A stretch of 64,000 nt of DNA from Ectobius pallidus (taxonomy: Eukaryota > Arthropoda > Insecta > Blattodea > Ectobiidae), in NCBI GenBank assembly GCA_964059195.1, contig CAXKWD010000001.1, forward strand, positions 157,964,532 to 158,028,531, given 5' to 3'. Of this stretch, positions 47,330 to 58,186 are shown in pieces. Position numbers and translations under genes: made by a program. Position 1 is the first letter of the stretch, and each line of letters starts with the position of its first letter. The notes beneath the pieces are model-generated. The model had not been told where the DNA came from, ran no database searches, and was given only the letters and a program-made list of their open reading frames with translations.

Positions 47330-50300
47330 CTCATGATACAGCAGCGGAGGAGATAGCAGCTCATGATAGTGCAGCGGAGGAGATAGCAGTTCATGATAGA
47401 GCAGCGGAGGAGATAGCAGCTCATAATAGGGCAGCGGAGGAGATAGCAGCTCATGATAGAGCAGCGGAGGTGATAACAGCTCATCTTACAGAAGCGGAGG
47501 AGATAGCAGCTCATGATAGAGCAGCGGAGGAGATAGCAGCTCATGATAGAGCAGCGGAGGAGATAGCAGCTCATAATAGAGCAGCGGAGGAGATAGCAGC
47601 TCATAACAGAGCAGCGGAGGAGATAGCAGCTCATAATAGAGCAGCGGAGGTGATAACAGCTCATCTTACAGAAGCGGAGGAGATAGCAGCTCATGATAGA
47701 GCAGCGGAGGTGATAACAGCTCATCTTACAGCAGCGGAGGAGATAGCAGCTCATGATAGAGCAGCGGAGGAGATAGCAGTTCATGATACAGCAGCGGAGG
47801 AGATATCAGCTCATAATAGGGCAGCGGAGGAGATAGCAGCTCATGATAGAGCAGCGGAGGTGATAACAGCTCATCTTACAGAAGCGGAGGAGATAGCAGC
47901 TCATAATAGAGCAGCGGAGGAGATAGCAGCTCATGATACAGCAGCGGAGGAGATAGCAGCTCATGGTACAGCAGCGGAGGAGATAGCAGCTCATAATAGG
48001 GCAGCGGAGGAGATAGCAGCTCATGATAGAGCAGCGGAGGTGATAACAGCTCAACTTACAGAAGCGGAGGAGATAGCAGCTCATGATAGAGCAGCGGAGG
48101 AGATAGCAGCTCATGATAGAGCAGCGGAGGTGATAACAGCTCATCTTACAGAAGCGGAGGAGATAGCAGCTCATGATACAGCAGCGGAGGAGATAGCAGC
48201 TCATGATAGAGCAGCGGAGGAGATAGCAGCTCATGATACAGCAGCGGAGGAGATAGCAGCTCATGATAGAGCAGCGGAGGAGATTGCAGTTCATGATACA
48301 GCAGCGGAGGTGATAACAGCTCATCTTACAGAAGCGGAGGAGATAGCAGCTCATGATACAGCAGCGGAGGAGATAGTAGCTCATGATAGAGCAGCGGAGG
48401 AGATAGCAGCTCATGATACAGCAGCGGAGGAGATAGCAGCTCATGATAGAGCAGCGGAGGAGATAGCAGCTCATGATAGAGCAGCGGAGGAGATAGCAGT
48501 TCATAATAGGGCAGCGGAGGAGATAGCAGCTCATGATAGAGCAGCGGAGGTGATAACAGCTCATCTTACAGAAGCGGAGGAGATAGCAGCTCATAATAGA
48601 GCAGCGGAGGAGATAGCAGCTCATGATACAGCAGCGGAGGAGATAGCAGCTCATGGTACAGCAGCGGAGGAGATAGCAGCTCATAATAGGGCAGCGGAGG
48701 AGATAGCAGCTCATGATAGAGCAGCGGAGGTGATAACAGCTCAACTTACAGAAGCGGAGGAGATAGCAGCTCATGATAGAGCAGCGGAGGAGATAGCAGC
48801 TCATGATAGAGCAGCGGAGGTGATAACAGCTCATCTTACAGAAGCGGAGGAGATAGCAGCTCATGATACAGCAGCGGAGGAGATAGCAGCTCATGATAGA
48901 GCAGCGGAGGAGATAGCAGCTCATGATACAGCAGCGGAGGAGATAGCAGCTCATAATAGAGCAGCGGAGGTGATAACAGCTCAACTTACAGAAGCGGAGG
49001 AGATAGCAGCTCATGATAGAGCAGCGGAGGAGATAGCAGCTCATGATAGAGCAGCGGAGGTGATAACAGCTCATCTTACAGAAGCGGAGGAGATAGCAGC
49101 TCATGATACAGCAGCGGAGGAGATATCAGCTCATAATAGGGCAGCGGAGGAGATGGCAGCTCATGATAGAGCAGCGGAGGAGATAGCAGCTCATGATAGA
49201 GCAGCGGAGGTGATAACAGCTCATCTTACAGAAGCGGAGGAGATAGCAGCTCATGATACAGCAGCGGAGGAGATAGCAGCTCATGATAGAGCAGCGGAGG
49301 TGATAAAAGCTCATCTTACAGAAGCGGAGGAGATAGCAGCTCATAATAGAGCAGCGGAGGAGATAGCAGCTCATGATACAGCAGCGGAGGAGATAGCAGC
49401 TCATAATAGGGCAGCGGAGGAGATAGCAGCTCATGATAGAGCAGCGGAGGTGATAACAGCTCATCTTACAGAAGCGGAGGAGATAGCAGCTCATAATAGG
49501 GCAGCGGAGGAGATAGCAGCTCATGATAGAGCAGCGGAGGTGATAACAGCTCATCTTACAGCAGCGGAGGAGATAGCAGCTCGTGATAGAGCAGCGGAGG
49601 AGATAGCAGCTCATGATACAGCAGCGGAGGAGATAGCAGCTCATAATAGAGCAGCGAAGGAGATAGCAGCTCATAATAGGGCAGCGGAGGAGATAGCAGC
49701 TCATGATAGAGCAGCGGAGGTGATAACAGCTCATCTTACAGAAGCGGAGGAGATAGCAGCTCATGATAGAGTAGCGGAGGAGATAGCAGCTCATGATAGA
49801 GCAGCGGAGGTGATAACAGCTCATCTTACAGAAGCGGAGGAGATAGCAGCTCATAATAGAGCAGCGGAGGAGATAGCAGCTCATGATACAGCAGCGGAGG
49901 AGATAGCAGCTCATAATAGGGCAGCGGAGGAGATAGCAGCTCATGATAGAGCATCGGAGGTGATAACAGCTCATCTTACAGAAGCGGAGGAGATAGCAGC
50001 TCATGATAGAGCAGCGGAGGTGATAACAGCTCATCTTACAGAAGCGGAGGAGATAGCAGCTCATGATACAGCAGCGGAGGAGATAGCAGCTCATGATAGA
50101 GCAGCGGAGGTGATAACAGCTCATCTTACAGAAGCGGAGGAGATAGCAGCTCATGATAGAGCAGCGGAGGAGATAGCAGCTCATGATAGAGCAGCGGAGG
50201 TGATAACAGCTCATCTTACAGAAGCGGAGGAGATAGCAGCTCATGATACAGCAGCGGAGGAGATAGCAGCTCATGATAGAGCAGCGGAGGTGATAAAAGC

Positions 50301-50970
50301 TCATCTTACAGAAGCGGAGGAGATAGCAGCTCATAATAGAGCAGCGGAGGAGATAGCAGCTCATGATACAGCAGCGGAGGAGATAGCAGCTCATAATAGG
50401 GCAGCGGAGGAGATAGCAGCTCATGATAGAGCAGCGGAGGTGATAACAGCTAATCTTTCAGCACCGGAGGAGATAGCAGCTCATGATAGAGCAGCGGAGG
50501 AGATAGCAGCTCATGATAGAGCAGCGGAGGAGATAGCAGTTCATAATAGGGCAGCTGAGGAGATAGCAGCTCATGATAGAGCAGCGGAGGAGATAGCAGC
50601 TCATGATAGAGCAGCGGAGGAGATAGCAGCTCATAATAGGGCAGCTGAGGAGATAGCAGCTCATGATAGAGCAGCGGAGGTGATAACACCTCATCTTACA
50701 GCAGCGGAGGAGATAGCAGCTCATGATAGAGCAGCTGAGGAGATAGCAGCTCATAATAGGGCAGCGGAGGAGATAGCAGCTCATGATAGAGCAGCGGAGG
50801 TGATAACAGCTAATCTGACAGCAGCGGAGGAGATAGCAGCTCATGATAGAGCAGCGGAGGAGATATGTGCTCATAATGGAGCAGCGGAGGAGATAGCAGC
50901 TCATAATAGGGCAGCGGAGGAGATAGCAGCTCATGATAGAGCAGCGAAGGTGAAAGCAGCTCAGGATAGA
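47327..50970. repeat. 30-bp tandem array, 121 full units
   Basis: After a 14-base partial unit (47,327-47,340), 121 consecutive units of exactly 30 bp run from 47,341 to 50,970 with no insertion or deletion. The type-A consensus is GCAGCGGAGGAGATAGCAGC followed by TCATGATAGA. By my count 26 units are a type-B variant (TGATAACAGC or TGATAAAAGC in the middle, usually TCATCTTACA at the end, mostly followed by GAAGCG). Larger duplications are visible at 690-bp and 990-bp offsets. The array is much GC-richer than its flanks, and each type-A unit carries a GGAGGAGA purine motif. Confidence 0.97.
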
Positions 50971-51162
50971 GCAGGATGGAGTGGTTATAAGAATTTAAGA
51001 AAAATGATATTGAGAAAAATCTTCAGTTTTCATGTATGGTTCCAACAACTAAGGCCTTTAGCCAAACAGTTTGCAAATTTTTGTAAAGTTTCTATCAACA
51101 TTGTTCACCTTAAAATAAAGAAGTTATTTGATGAATGTGGAAGTTCTTTTATTTTAGTGTGA
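47330..51162 (+). CDS. Candidate decapeptide-repeat protein, main exon
   Basis: The frame is open from a TTTCAG acceptor at 47,329 to a TGA at 51,160-51,162. Joined to the candidate first exon it predicts 1,284 residues. About 1,214 form a decapeptide repeat (consensus AAEEIAAHDR, variants HDT, HNR and AAEVITAHLT-EAEEIAAH). The C-terminal tail of about 60 residues is non-repetitive and basic/hydrophobic (WSGYKNLRKMILRKIFSFHV, then KQFANFCKVSINIVHLKIKK). The repeat has high helix propensity, with Ala, paired Glu, one Ile and one His per ten residues, so a rod-like or coiled helical filament is conceivable. There is no signal peptide, membrane segment or known domain. An AATAAA lies at 51,114-51,119, just before the stop. 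No frame-breaking change occurs in 3.8 kb, but most unit differences are amino-acid changing, so selection is not shown. The alternative is a non-coding minisatellite that happens to be open. Confidence 0.45.
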
Positions 51163-51989
51163 TGAATTAGCTTCGTTGTTAAACAGCTTTGTAGCTGACA
51201 CCTAAATTACGGCAAGAGTCAAAATTTTCAACCATAATATCACTCTATATAAGCTTAATTTTTTATCGTTTGGAAGATGCCCTGCATTTTCAATCCACTT
51301 CCAGAACAGAATCATTGATCAAAACGTAGGATAGAATAACTCTGTAAAAGTATATAATACTGATCAGCAATCCTAGGAATGTTTGTAGGCTAAAAAAACA
51401 AATATGTATTTACATAGAAATCCTAGAACTGCTGATCAGCGTTTACAGCAATGTCGCATCAATATTAAATCATTCTGCCAGTTTTGATTTCTATCTATAT
51501 CCTAGAATAGTAATATTCATGGAATAATTTCGTATTACTATATACGTAAACTTATTGGAGTAATTATAACAAGGTACAGAACAGTGCTATCAGAACATAA
51601 ATTCATTAGCTCAGTATTTAGGTAACCTCTGAGTATAACCTCGAATGTATAGTTATTTGACAGTCATCTTAGCATCTTCGCCATTTTAATATTCCCTCTC
51701 TACATTCCGAGTATTCAGACATTAAGTCACCCCTTTTATTGCTACTAATTTGTATACGGTTCGTGGCCTACTGTGCCCTATGGAACATTACGTAAGAGGC
51801 AGTTATAAATAAACTTACAAAGTATAAAATAGTGGTGTTAAACGGGCATGCACTACCATGTGTGACGAGAATAATGTTATTAATTAAGATGCATTTACAA
51901 CGCTAGTTAGGTGATGTAATGCTTTGGATTGAAAATTATTAGACTCGGCACTCGATATCCCGGCAGTTCGGATTACTCGGCAACCAAGA
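51163..51989. other. 3' flank with a stem-loop
   Basis: No gene seen. An imperfect inverted repeat at 51,359-51,441 (CTGATCAGCAATCCTAGGA facing TCCTAGAACTGCTGATCAGC, loop about 40 bases) could be a tiny foldback element or a 3' UTR hairpin of the upstream ORF. Confidence 0.5.
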
Positions 51990-52560
51990 TGGGAAAAATA
52001 AAATCAAGTAAACTGATGTAAGCATGTGCCAGAATGGTTTTCTTTAATCAGTGATGATTGCAATTATAATATGCATAAAATAAGTTATTTTTGTAATCGA
52101 TTTCCGAATTAACCTCCACACCGATTCATTAAGCAGAGCTTACGGAGAAACAAAGGTCTGAAGATTGATAAGCATTTGTGAAGGAATGTATGGAGAGTGT
52201 TATTTGTCAAACTTACCTGTATTGCAACTTCCAAAGCCGTATATGAACACTGTAAAACAATATGCTGCCATGAGAACTGATTTGCATTTGATAAATTCTT
52301 TCTAATATATTACCATAAAACAGGCACTAAATTGGGCACTACTCCGGTACAGGTTAACCTCTATGGTCCCATGTCAATAGGCTTCTTCCCATGGACGTTT
52401 TAAAAGCGTATACCAAGTTTCATGAAAAACCGATAAAGCGTATTTAAGTTATTGCGCGTGCAGACACACGGACGGACAGACAGACAAACAAACAGAGGGA
52501 CAGACATTTTCCCGATCTGGAGGTTAACTCGGAAATCGATTACAACAATGAATAAACAAA
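51990..52560 (+). repeat. Modular interspersed repeat C, single-module copy
   Basis: It shares the leading region with 22.4 kb but holds only one 150-bp module (GGCACTAAATTGGGCACTAC to TTTAAGTTATTGCGC), then ACAGACACACGGACGGACAG and a TTTTCCCGAT end. A stretch near 52,105 (ATCGATTTCCGAATTAACCT) reappears in reverse complement near 52,517-52,536 (AGGTTAACTCGGAAATCGAT), so this copy has inverted ends like a DNA element. Confidence 0.75.
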
Positions 52561-53779
52561 TGCATTCTGGCACTTCTGATTTTATTAGATGCTGACTTTT
52601 GTATAAAAATAATTTTGATGAGAAGGGAGATTTTGTTACAAAGATTACGCGGCCTTTGACTTGAACCGAAATCTATATTATGTCACAGCATAAGCCCTGA
52701 CATTTCCCCACAAGTTTTACAAAGTACTGTTTCCTGTCGCATAAAAGAAGCTTGTGCTGGCCTGTATCTTTGAAAGCAGAGTTTCACAGAAGCTAAAAGT
52801 CGGTTCACTTGTCATTAGCTTAGCGGTTGGACAGGGAAAGTAAAAAAAGACGGGGAAATTGTAACAGTTGAACATCGGACATCGATACATGGGGACAAGT
52901 GACTGTACTCTAAATTCAATCCCTCCCTCAGATACTCACGCCTACAGGTCATTACGTACACTCCGCTCTTATGCCAAGTTGAGCCCTTATACGTAAAAGT
53001 TTATAAAATTGTGTGTGCTATTGTATTTTACATATTGCATTTAAGAGGTAATAAAAATCTGTTATTTAAGAATACCATAATCTGCACTTCTTGTTTTGGT
53101 AGACCCCTATTAATTTTTTATATTTAGGGTATTTAGGCTGTTGTTTATGTTCTGTTATCAATATTATCTTGAAATCTTCGATCCTCTAGTTATCTTCTGA
53201 AAATAATATATTTTCAAAAGGTATTAAAATAATATAATATATTATTTTATTATTCTATCTGACAATATGTGTTTTAGGAAAGACACAGCACAATTATTAA
53301 GTTGCTTGTTGCTGTACTAGAGGAAAAGAATAGCTGTTTTTACAGTGGAAAAGGTTTTTGAAGACTAGTGTTTTCACATGGACTTCAACATTATGGATAC
53401 CATGGTGATTCCTAGCGACTGGAAAAAAGAATTTAATTATGTATTTTACAATATCATCTTGCACTTCGTTAGAAAGTTCGCCCCTTTTGCTCCTATGAGC
53501 AGGCCAGTAACAGTGATGTGACGAGCGAAGTGACCGAGGAGATATAATAATATCAACTTGTCAATCTGAATGTATTTTTTCAGAGTTTTCCCCACTTGCA
53601 AAGACGAATACTGCATTGGAATTGGAATTTACATTCCATCTGTTCCGAATGTTCATGATCACTGTCCTTCTGTCTATGTTTGTAGGACTCCCTGTGATGA
53701 GTTGTTACCCTGTCAGGGAGACAGTCTCATGTCCTTTTTATGTTGACCCATAGCTGTGAAATATGTAAAGCATAAAATT
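52561..53779. other. No recognisable feature
   Basis: No gene or repeat assigned. Confidence 0.45.
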
Positions 53780-54063
53780 ATTATAACCACTGCCTCCTTC
53801 TTCCTTTGGATCCTTCCTTTCCTACTCCCATTCTTTCTTTAATTTTCTCTTGATTTCTTCTTCTCTGTCTATCGGTATATCCTTATTGTATTTTTAAAAT
53901 TTAATTCATGCTTATTTTTCACAATTGATTTTTCGGTTCTCTCTATGTGATTTTTTTTATTTAAAACATTATATTCATTTTTCTTTAACTATTACTCATT
54001 TATCTATTCCTTTATTCCTCTTTTAGTTTCTCTATGTTCTTTCTTTCCTCATTAATTCCTTTT

Positions 54064-54100
<37 letters not shown>

Positions 54101-54230
54101 TTTTCTTTAATTCTTTCGTTCGCTCGCTCTTATTTTATTTTGTTTGTCTTCTCAATTTTTCTTCCATTATTTTTAGCTTAAATTTTTAATCTAATTTATT
54201 GTTTGTGTCATCTTATTTGACACTTTGTGA
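53780..54230. repeat. Pyrimidine-rich tract with a (TTTC)n microsatellite
   Basis: About 450 bp strongly enriched in C and T on the plus strand. It includes nine or so perfect TTTC units at about 54,063-54,099. There is no coding content. Confidence 0.85.
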
Positions 54231-55380
54231 TCGCTAGGAATATAATTTTAAGTTTCCCTCCCACAGCAACTTTTGGGACACTTAGGGTCTATAATATTGC
54301 AATTATTTTTTAGCGTTCTAGTTTCATTTGTCTTTGAACGATCCCTCGCTTGTAATAGAGGGTCGAAGCAGCGATCTGCATGGAAGGAGATTCACTTACC
54401 CAACAAGAGATAAGAAGAAAGAGGAATTTTATTTCTTTTATTCCTTGGAGGGTAGTCTTGGGTAGTTACGCTATTAAGTAATGACAGTCTTTCTTATCTG
54501 TTCCTCTTCCTTCTAGGGAATGAGATTTCCCCCTCTTAAGTACCTCCCCACTCCCCTGCTTCTAGAACACTATGCACAAGCAATGTTACAGTATTCATGG
54601 CTTCTTTACAACTTTTTCATGGCTATGTTAGCCTTTATAAATGTGTGCAGCTCATACTTGATTGTAAACAATAATTTATTTGTCTTCATTCCTTTATTTA
54701 ATACCGTATTCTCTAAATTTAACTTTCAAATAGACCATATTTTGTAATACTACCTAATCTTTATTGCCCGGCTTGTTGATTAAGTTAATGATTGTTTGTT
54801 GGCATTTTTACCAGAAATGTTGAAATCGCGAAGGCGGTAGGAGGGAGATTCAACCAGCAAAAGAATAATATAAATTTCAATAACCTATGCACCATTTTAG
54901 ACTTAATAAATTATTTAAGAACTATTAATTGTGTTTATATATGCGAGATTGTATAACATGACAGGGCATCTCAATATATATGAGACGAATTTTACGGTGT
55001 GACAAGTATCGCAAGTACGAATGGACTGTCTTCTTATAATGACTAGGGACCTTATTATTAGGTTTTATAAACCATGTGTTAGCTTTATAAACATATTAAA
55101 ATCCTTTTACTTTAGTTTTTAACATTTTCAGACAGTATTTTTTTAAAGTTTGACTTTAATAAGTACAATAAACACATTGAAACAAATATATTACTGTATA
55201 TAATTTTATTTTTAATTACAACTTCCATGGGTCTGGACCAAAAAACTGTAGGAACATTTTTTGCTTAATTTTTAACAGTTTATAGATAACAATTAATTTT
55301 AGAATTCCCCTGTCATTTCCAACTCCACCATAAAAACTCAACAAGAACGATTTTAAATTATTCAACCAACTTTTAGCATA
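54231..55380. other. No recognisable feature
   Basis: AT-rich. The 75-codon frame at 54,520-54,747 is hydrophobic and unremarkable. Confidence 0.45.
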
Positions 55381-55970
55381 CAGTGGTACCTCGAGATACG
55401 AGTGCCCTAACATATGAGTTATTTGAGATACGAGCTGTCGAGCGAGCGAAGTTTTGTTTTGAAATACGAGCGACATTTGAGAAACGAGGAACGGTCAGCT
55501 GCGACGCTGCACACGGCCCACCAGTTTACTGCGCCTGCGCCTCGTGCATCTTGCGCTTTACCCCACGTATTCCCCCAGTGTGCTTGTTTACCTCGCTGTC
55601 GAAGCATCTTTGCTAAGTTTTTCTAGGGCTTTGCGATTTTTGTGTATTTACATACTTTATCACATTTCTTTTTATAACCATGGGTCCGAAGAAAGTGTAA
55701 CAAATATGTATGTACACTTTATAAAACCAGTTTTTTTTTTGCTTTACATTCTCTTTTATTATGTTTTTATACAATATTTGTCATTTATAAATACATTTTT
55801 CGTATTCCAAAACACGTAACAAAAACAATTGGGGGTAGCATTTTTGGGGCTGGAACGGATTAATGGCATTTCAATTAATTTCAATGGGGAAAATTGCTTT
55901 GAGATACGAGCAAATTGACATATGAGCAAGGTTACGGAACGAATTAAACTCGTATCTCGAGGTATCACTG
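55381..55970. mobile_element. pogo/Tigger-like MITE, 590 bp, with TA duplication
   Basis: The left end CAGTGGTACCTCGAGATACG and the right end CGTATCTCGAGGTATCACTG are near-perfect inverted repeats flanked by TA on both sides. Subterminal ATACGAG motifs are repeated at both ends. This matches the widespread animal pogo/Tigger-type terminal structure (CAGTGGTACCTCGA...). At 55,680 an ATG in good context reads MGPKKV and stops at once, which looks like the first codons of the lost transposase gene left after internal deletion. Confidence 0.9.
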
Positions 55971-56269
55971 TACTTTACTTCCGGCATCTTGCTGGAGAAA
56001 ACACTGTGAATAAACTGCAAGTATATGCTTTTTAAGAATGCCTTTAATTTGCGTCTAAAGAAACAGGGGATGTTGGTTGACTAACGATTTCCTTCACTAG
56101 ACAATGGAATAAAAAATTACAAATATTACAAAATGCAGAGCAATTTTTTCTCTTACAAATATATGGGTAACAATGACCAGGTTGCAAACTGCAGGAAAAT
56201 ATTTAAAAAGAAATTTTTAGTACAAAAAATAATTACTTTAATTACATATTATTAGTTTGTTAAGTATTT
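55971..56269. other. No recognisable feature
   Basis: AT-rich gap between two elements. Confidence 0.4.
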
Positions 56270-56433
56270 TATCTTATTTTAATTAAAATCAGTTTTAGCC
56301 ATTTTTAGTTCTTAACGTCTTATTTAGCCATTTTTAGGTTTTGAAGTATTTGGCTGCCAAGGCGATGAAGCCTATGTTAAAAAATCACAGCTAACAAGGA
56401 ACAAAATAGTTTTAAAACCTAAGAATCCGGGCC
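56270..56433. mobile_element. Right end of a hAT-type element, 5' truncated
   Basis: It ends in AAGAATCCGGGCC, the same terminus as the 7.0 kb element (AGAATCCGGGCCCTG) but lacking the final bases. Two copies of TTTAGCCATTTTTAG lie inside as subterminal repeats. No matching left end or target duplication is visible. Confidence 0.55.
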
Positions 56434-56879
56434 TTAGTAAATAACTGTCGTGTACATGCTGAGAATGTTATTGAGTCATTTTCTCAGGTCAACCAGGGGC
56501 ATTGATTATTTTATAGGAATAAACGAGAATATCAAAAGCTATATATTTTAAAAACATATTATATAAGAACAGTAAATTTATTCCTGACGATCACATGCTA
56601 CCATTTATTGAATTCTAAAAAAAATATTAATTAAATTAATAAGTGAATAAACTATTAATTGAATTTGGAAACTAGCTTATTACATTTAATATTGGTGCCA
56701 TAGACACTTGCTTAACACAACAGTGAAAAAGTAAAATTACCATATACATCAAGGGTAAATTAATTTGAGTACCCGTGAGGTTTCAATTTTTTGTATTATT
56801 AAATTAGTTCTAATATATTACTGTATTCTTCATTTTTGCATGGGTTCTAGTACTGCTAAGCACATTCACAAAAAAGGAT

Positions 56880-57255
56880 AGAGATATTTCTTGGAAAGGT
56901 TGAGTCAGATTGAAATATTCAATGTCATAGCCGGGAATTGAACCAGGATCTTCGGTTCTCCGTGCTGCTACTCTTACCAATTGAGCTACCACGACAGTAC
57001 AACTTTAAATTCTCCAACTGACTCGTGTATCCCAATATACCACAACCCGTAAGTACCTAAAGACCCAGGCTTCATAGTAAACCACTAGCAGGTCACAGTG
57101 GAATGATAATTCTTTCACATTGGCCGTGGTGGAAAGGTTGAGTCAGACTGAAAAATTCAGTCAAATTCAGTGGTGGAAAGGTTGAGTCAGACGGAAAAAT
57201 TCAGTCAAATTCCCGGCTATGGCATTGAACTTTTCAGTCTGACTCAACCTTTCCA
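56880..57255. repeat. Facing pair of tRNA-derived SINE copies
   Basis: The minus strand at 56,996-56,923 is a tRNA-like head: TGTCGTGGTAGCTCAATTGG, box B GGTTCAATTCCCGG, and 8-bp acceptor pairing including G-T pairs. Its downstream body (GGAAAGGTTGAGTCAGATTG in plus-strand view) recurs in tandem at about 57,130 and 57,173 and in reverse at 57,205-57,255. The whole is therefore an inverted pair of SINE parts. Translation of the head gives the well-known artefact VAQLVRVAARRTEDPGSIPG. Confidence 0.75.
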
Positions 57256-58112
57256 CCTTAGCCTACACATGGTCAGTGTGAAAGAATTTTCATTCCAGAG
57301 AAATTTCTTGTAAATTAGGCCTATGTGAAACAATTTTTTTATATATTTTATTGAAAGTTTTTCTAGTTTAGGCAGCCTCTTGCCAAAGTACCTCTTGAAA
57401 TACAATTGCAAAGATTTTCGAATTGGAAGATTACAGAAAACAAGCATTCTTTTTTAGTGATATTTCAAACAATCGACGAATGTATCTTGTTAAATCTTTA
57501 TTGTATCGACATTTTAAAAGTAAAACTTGTTGGTAATATTATTTTAAGCTAAGGAGTACATTCCACGTATGCCAAAAGTTTTTATAATACTAACAAAATT
57601 ATACTAATCAATACTAATACCAAAGATATTTCCGTGCTCTACTTCCCATGTCCTTGATAAACCTCCCATAATTCATTACTGTATAAATGAAACTTCACAA
57701 GTGTGTACAGAAAACGAACTTTCGTTTATTTACGTACATGGTTGGTGAGGTTACTTCTTTGACCGAGAGACAGTCATTTATTTATTTATTTATTTTAAAT
57801 AATACACAAGTGGGCTAAAAATCCGGTAGCACTGTCACTTGTAAATATCTTTCATACAGGTATTTCCAATGCTCACATTACATGAACTCTGAATTTCGAA
57901 AGATTAAATTACTGAATTCGTGATTATACTCTCAAAAATGGATTCGAATTTTTAGAATGTTCAACAAGTTTTATATTTATATAAACTATATCGTATAAAT
58001 ATATAAGCACTCATGAACTGTGATTACTGTCTCTGTTGGACACTACATGAGAATATTATATTTAGGGCAATCAGTCATAGGAGAGAGGTTTCATCTGGAT
58101 CTGTGGATTGAA
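57256..58112. other. No recognisable feature; (TTTA)n run
   Basis: A short (ATTT)n run lies at about 57,777-57,795. No gene seen. Confidence 0.45.
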
Positions 58113-58186
58113 CTCCGGCTTAGCTCTGTTGGTAGAGCATTGGCGATAATAGCCAAAGGTCCTGGGTTCAAGTCCCATTGTCGGAG
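58113..58186 (+). repeat. tRNA-derived SINE head with near-complete cloverleaf
   Basis: It has a 7-bp acceptor stem (CTCCGGC with GTCGGAG), a D arm (GCTC...GAGC), an anticodon stem TTGGC/GCCAA and a T arm with TTCAAGT. The anticodon loop GATAATA lacks the universal U33. The same head occurs at 1.2 kb with a shared upstream leader. I call it a SINE head rather than a functional tRNA gene. Confidence 0.65.

Noticed and set aside
47326..50934. Long Cys-rich minus-strand frames (MSCYLLRCSI repeats) across the 30-bp array
   Set aside because: They are the automatic complement of the unit. They are interrupted by stops near 47,795 and 49,115, and no start or splice signals support them.
47327..50970. 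CRISPR-like array
   Set aside because: Units are head-to-tail with no unique spacers, and the window is clearly eukaryotic.
56810..56992. Minus-strand peptide starting VAQLVRVAARRTEDPGSIPG
   Set aside because: A familiar translation artefact of tRNA-derived SINE heads.
58113..58186. Functional tRNA gene
   Set aside because: The anticodon loop lacks U33, the T stem has a mismatch, and a related head with shared flanks exists elsewhere, so it is a SINE head.
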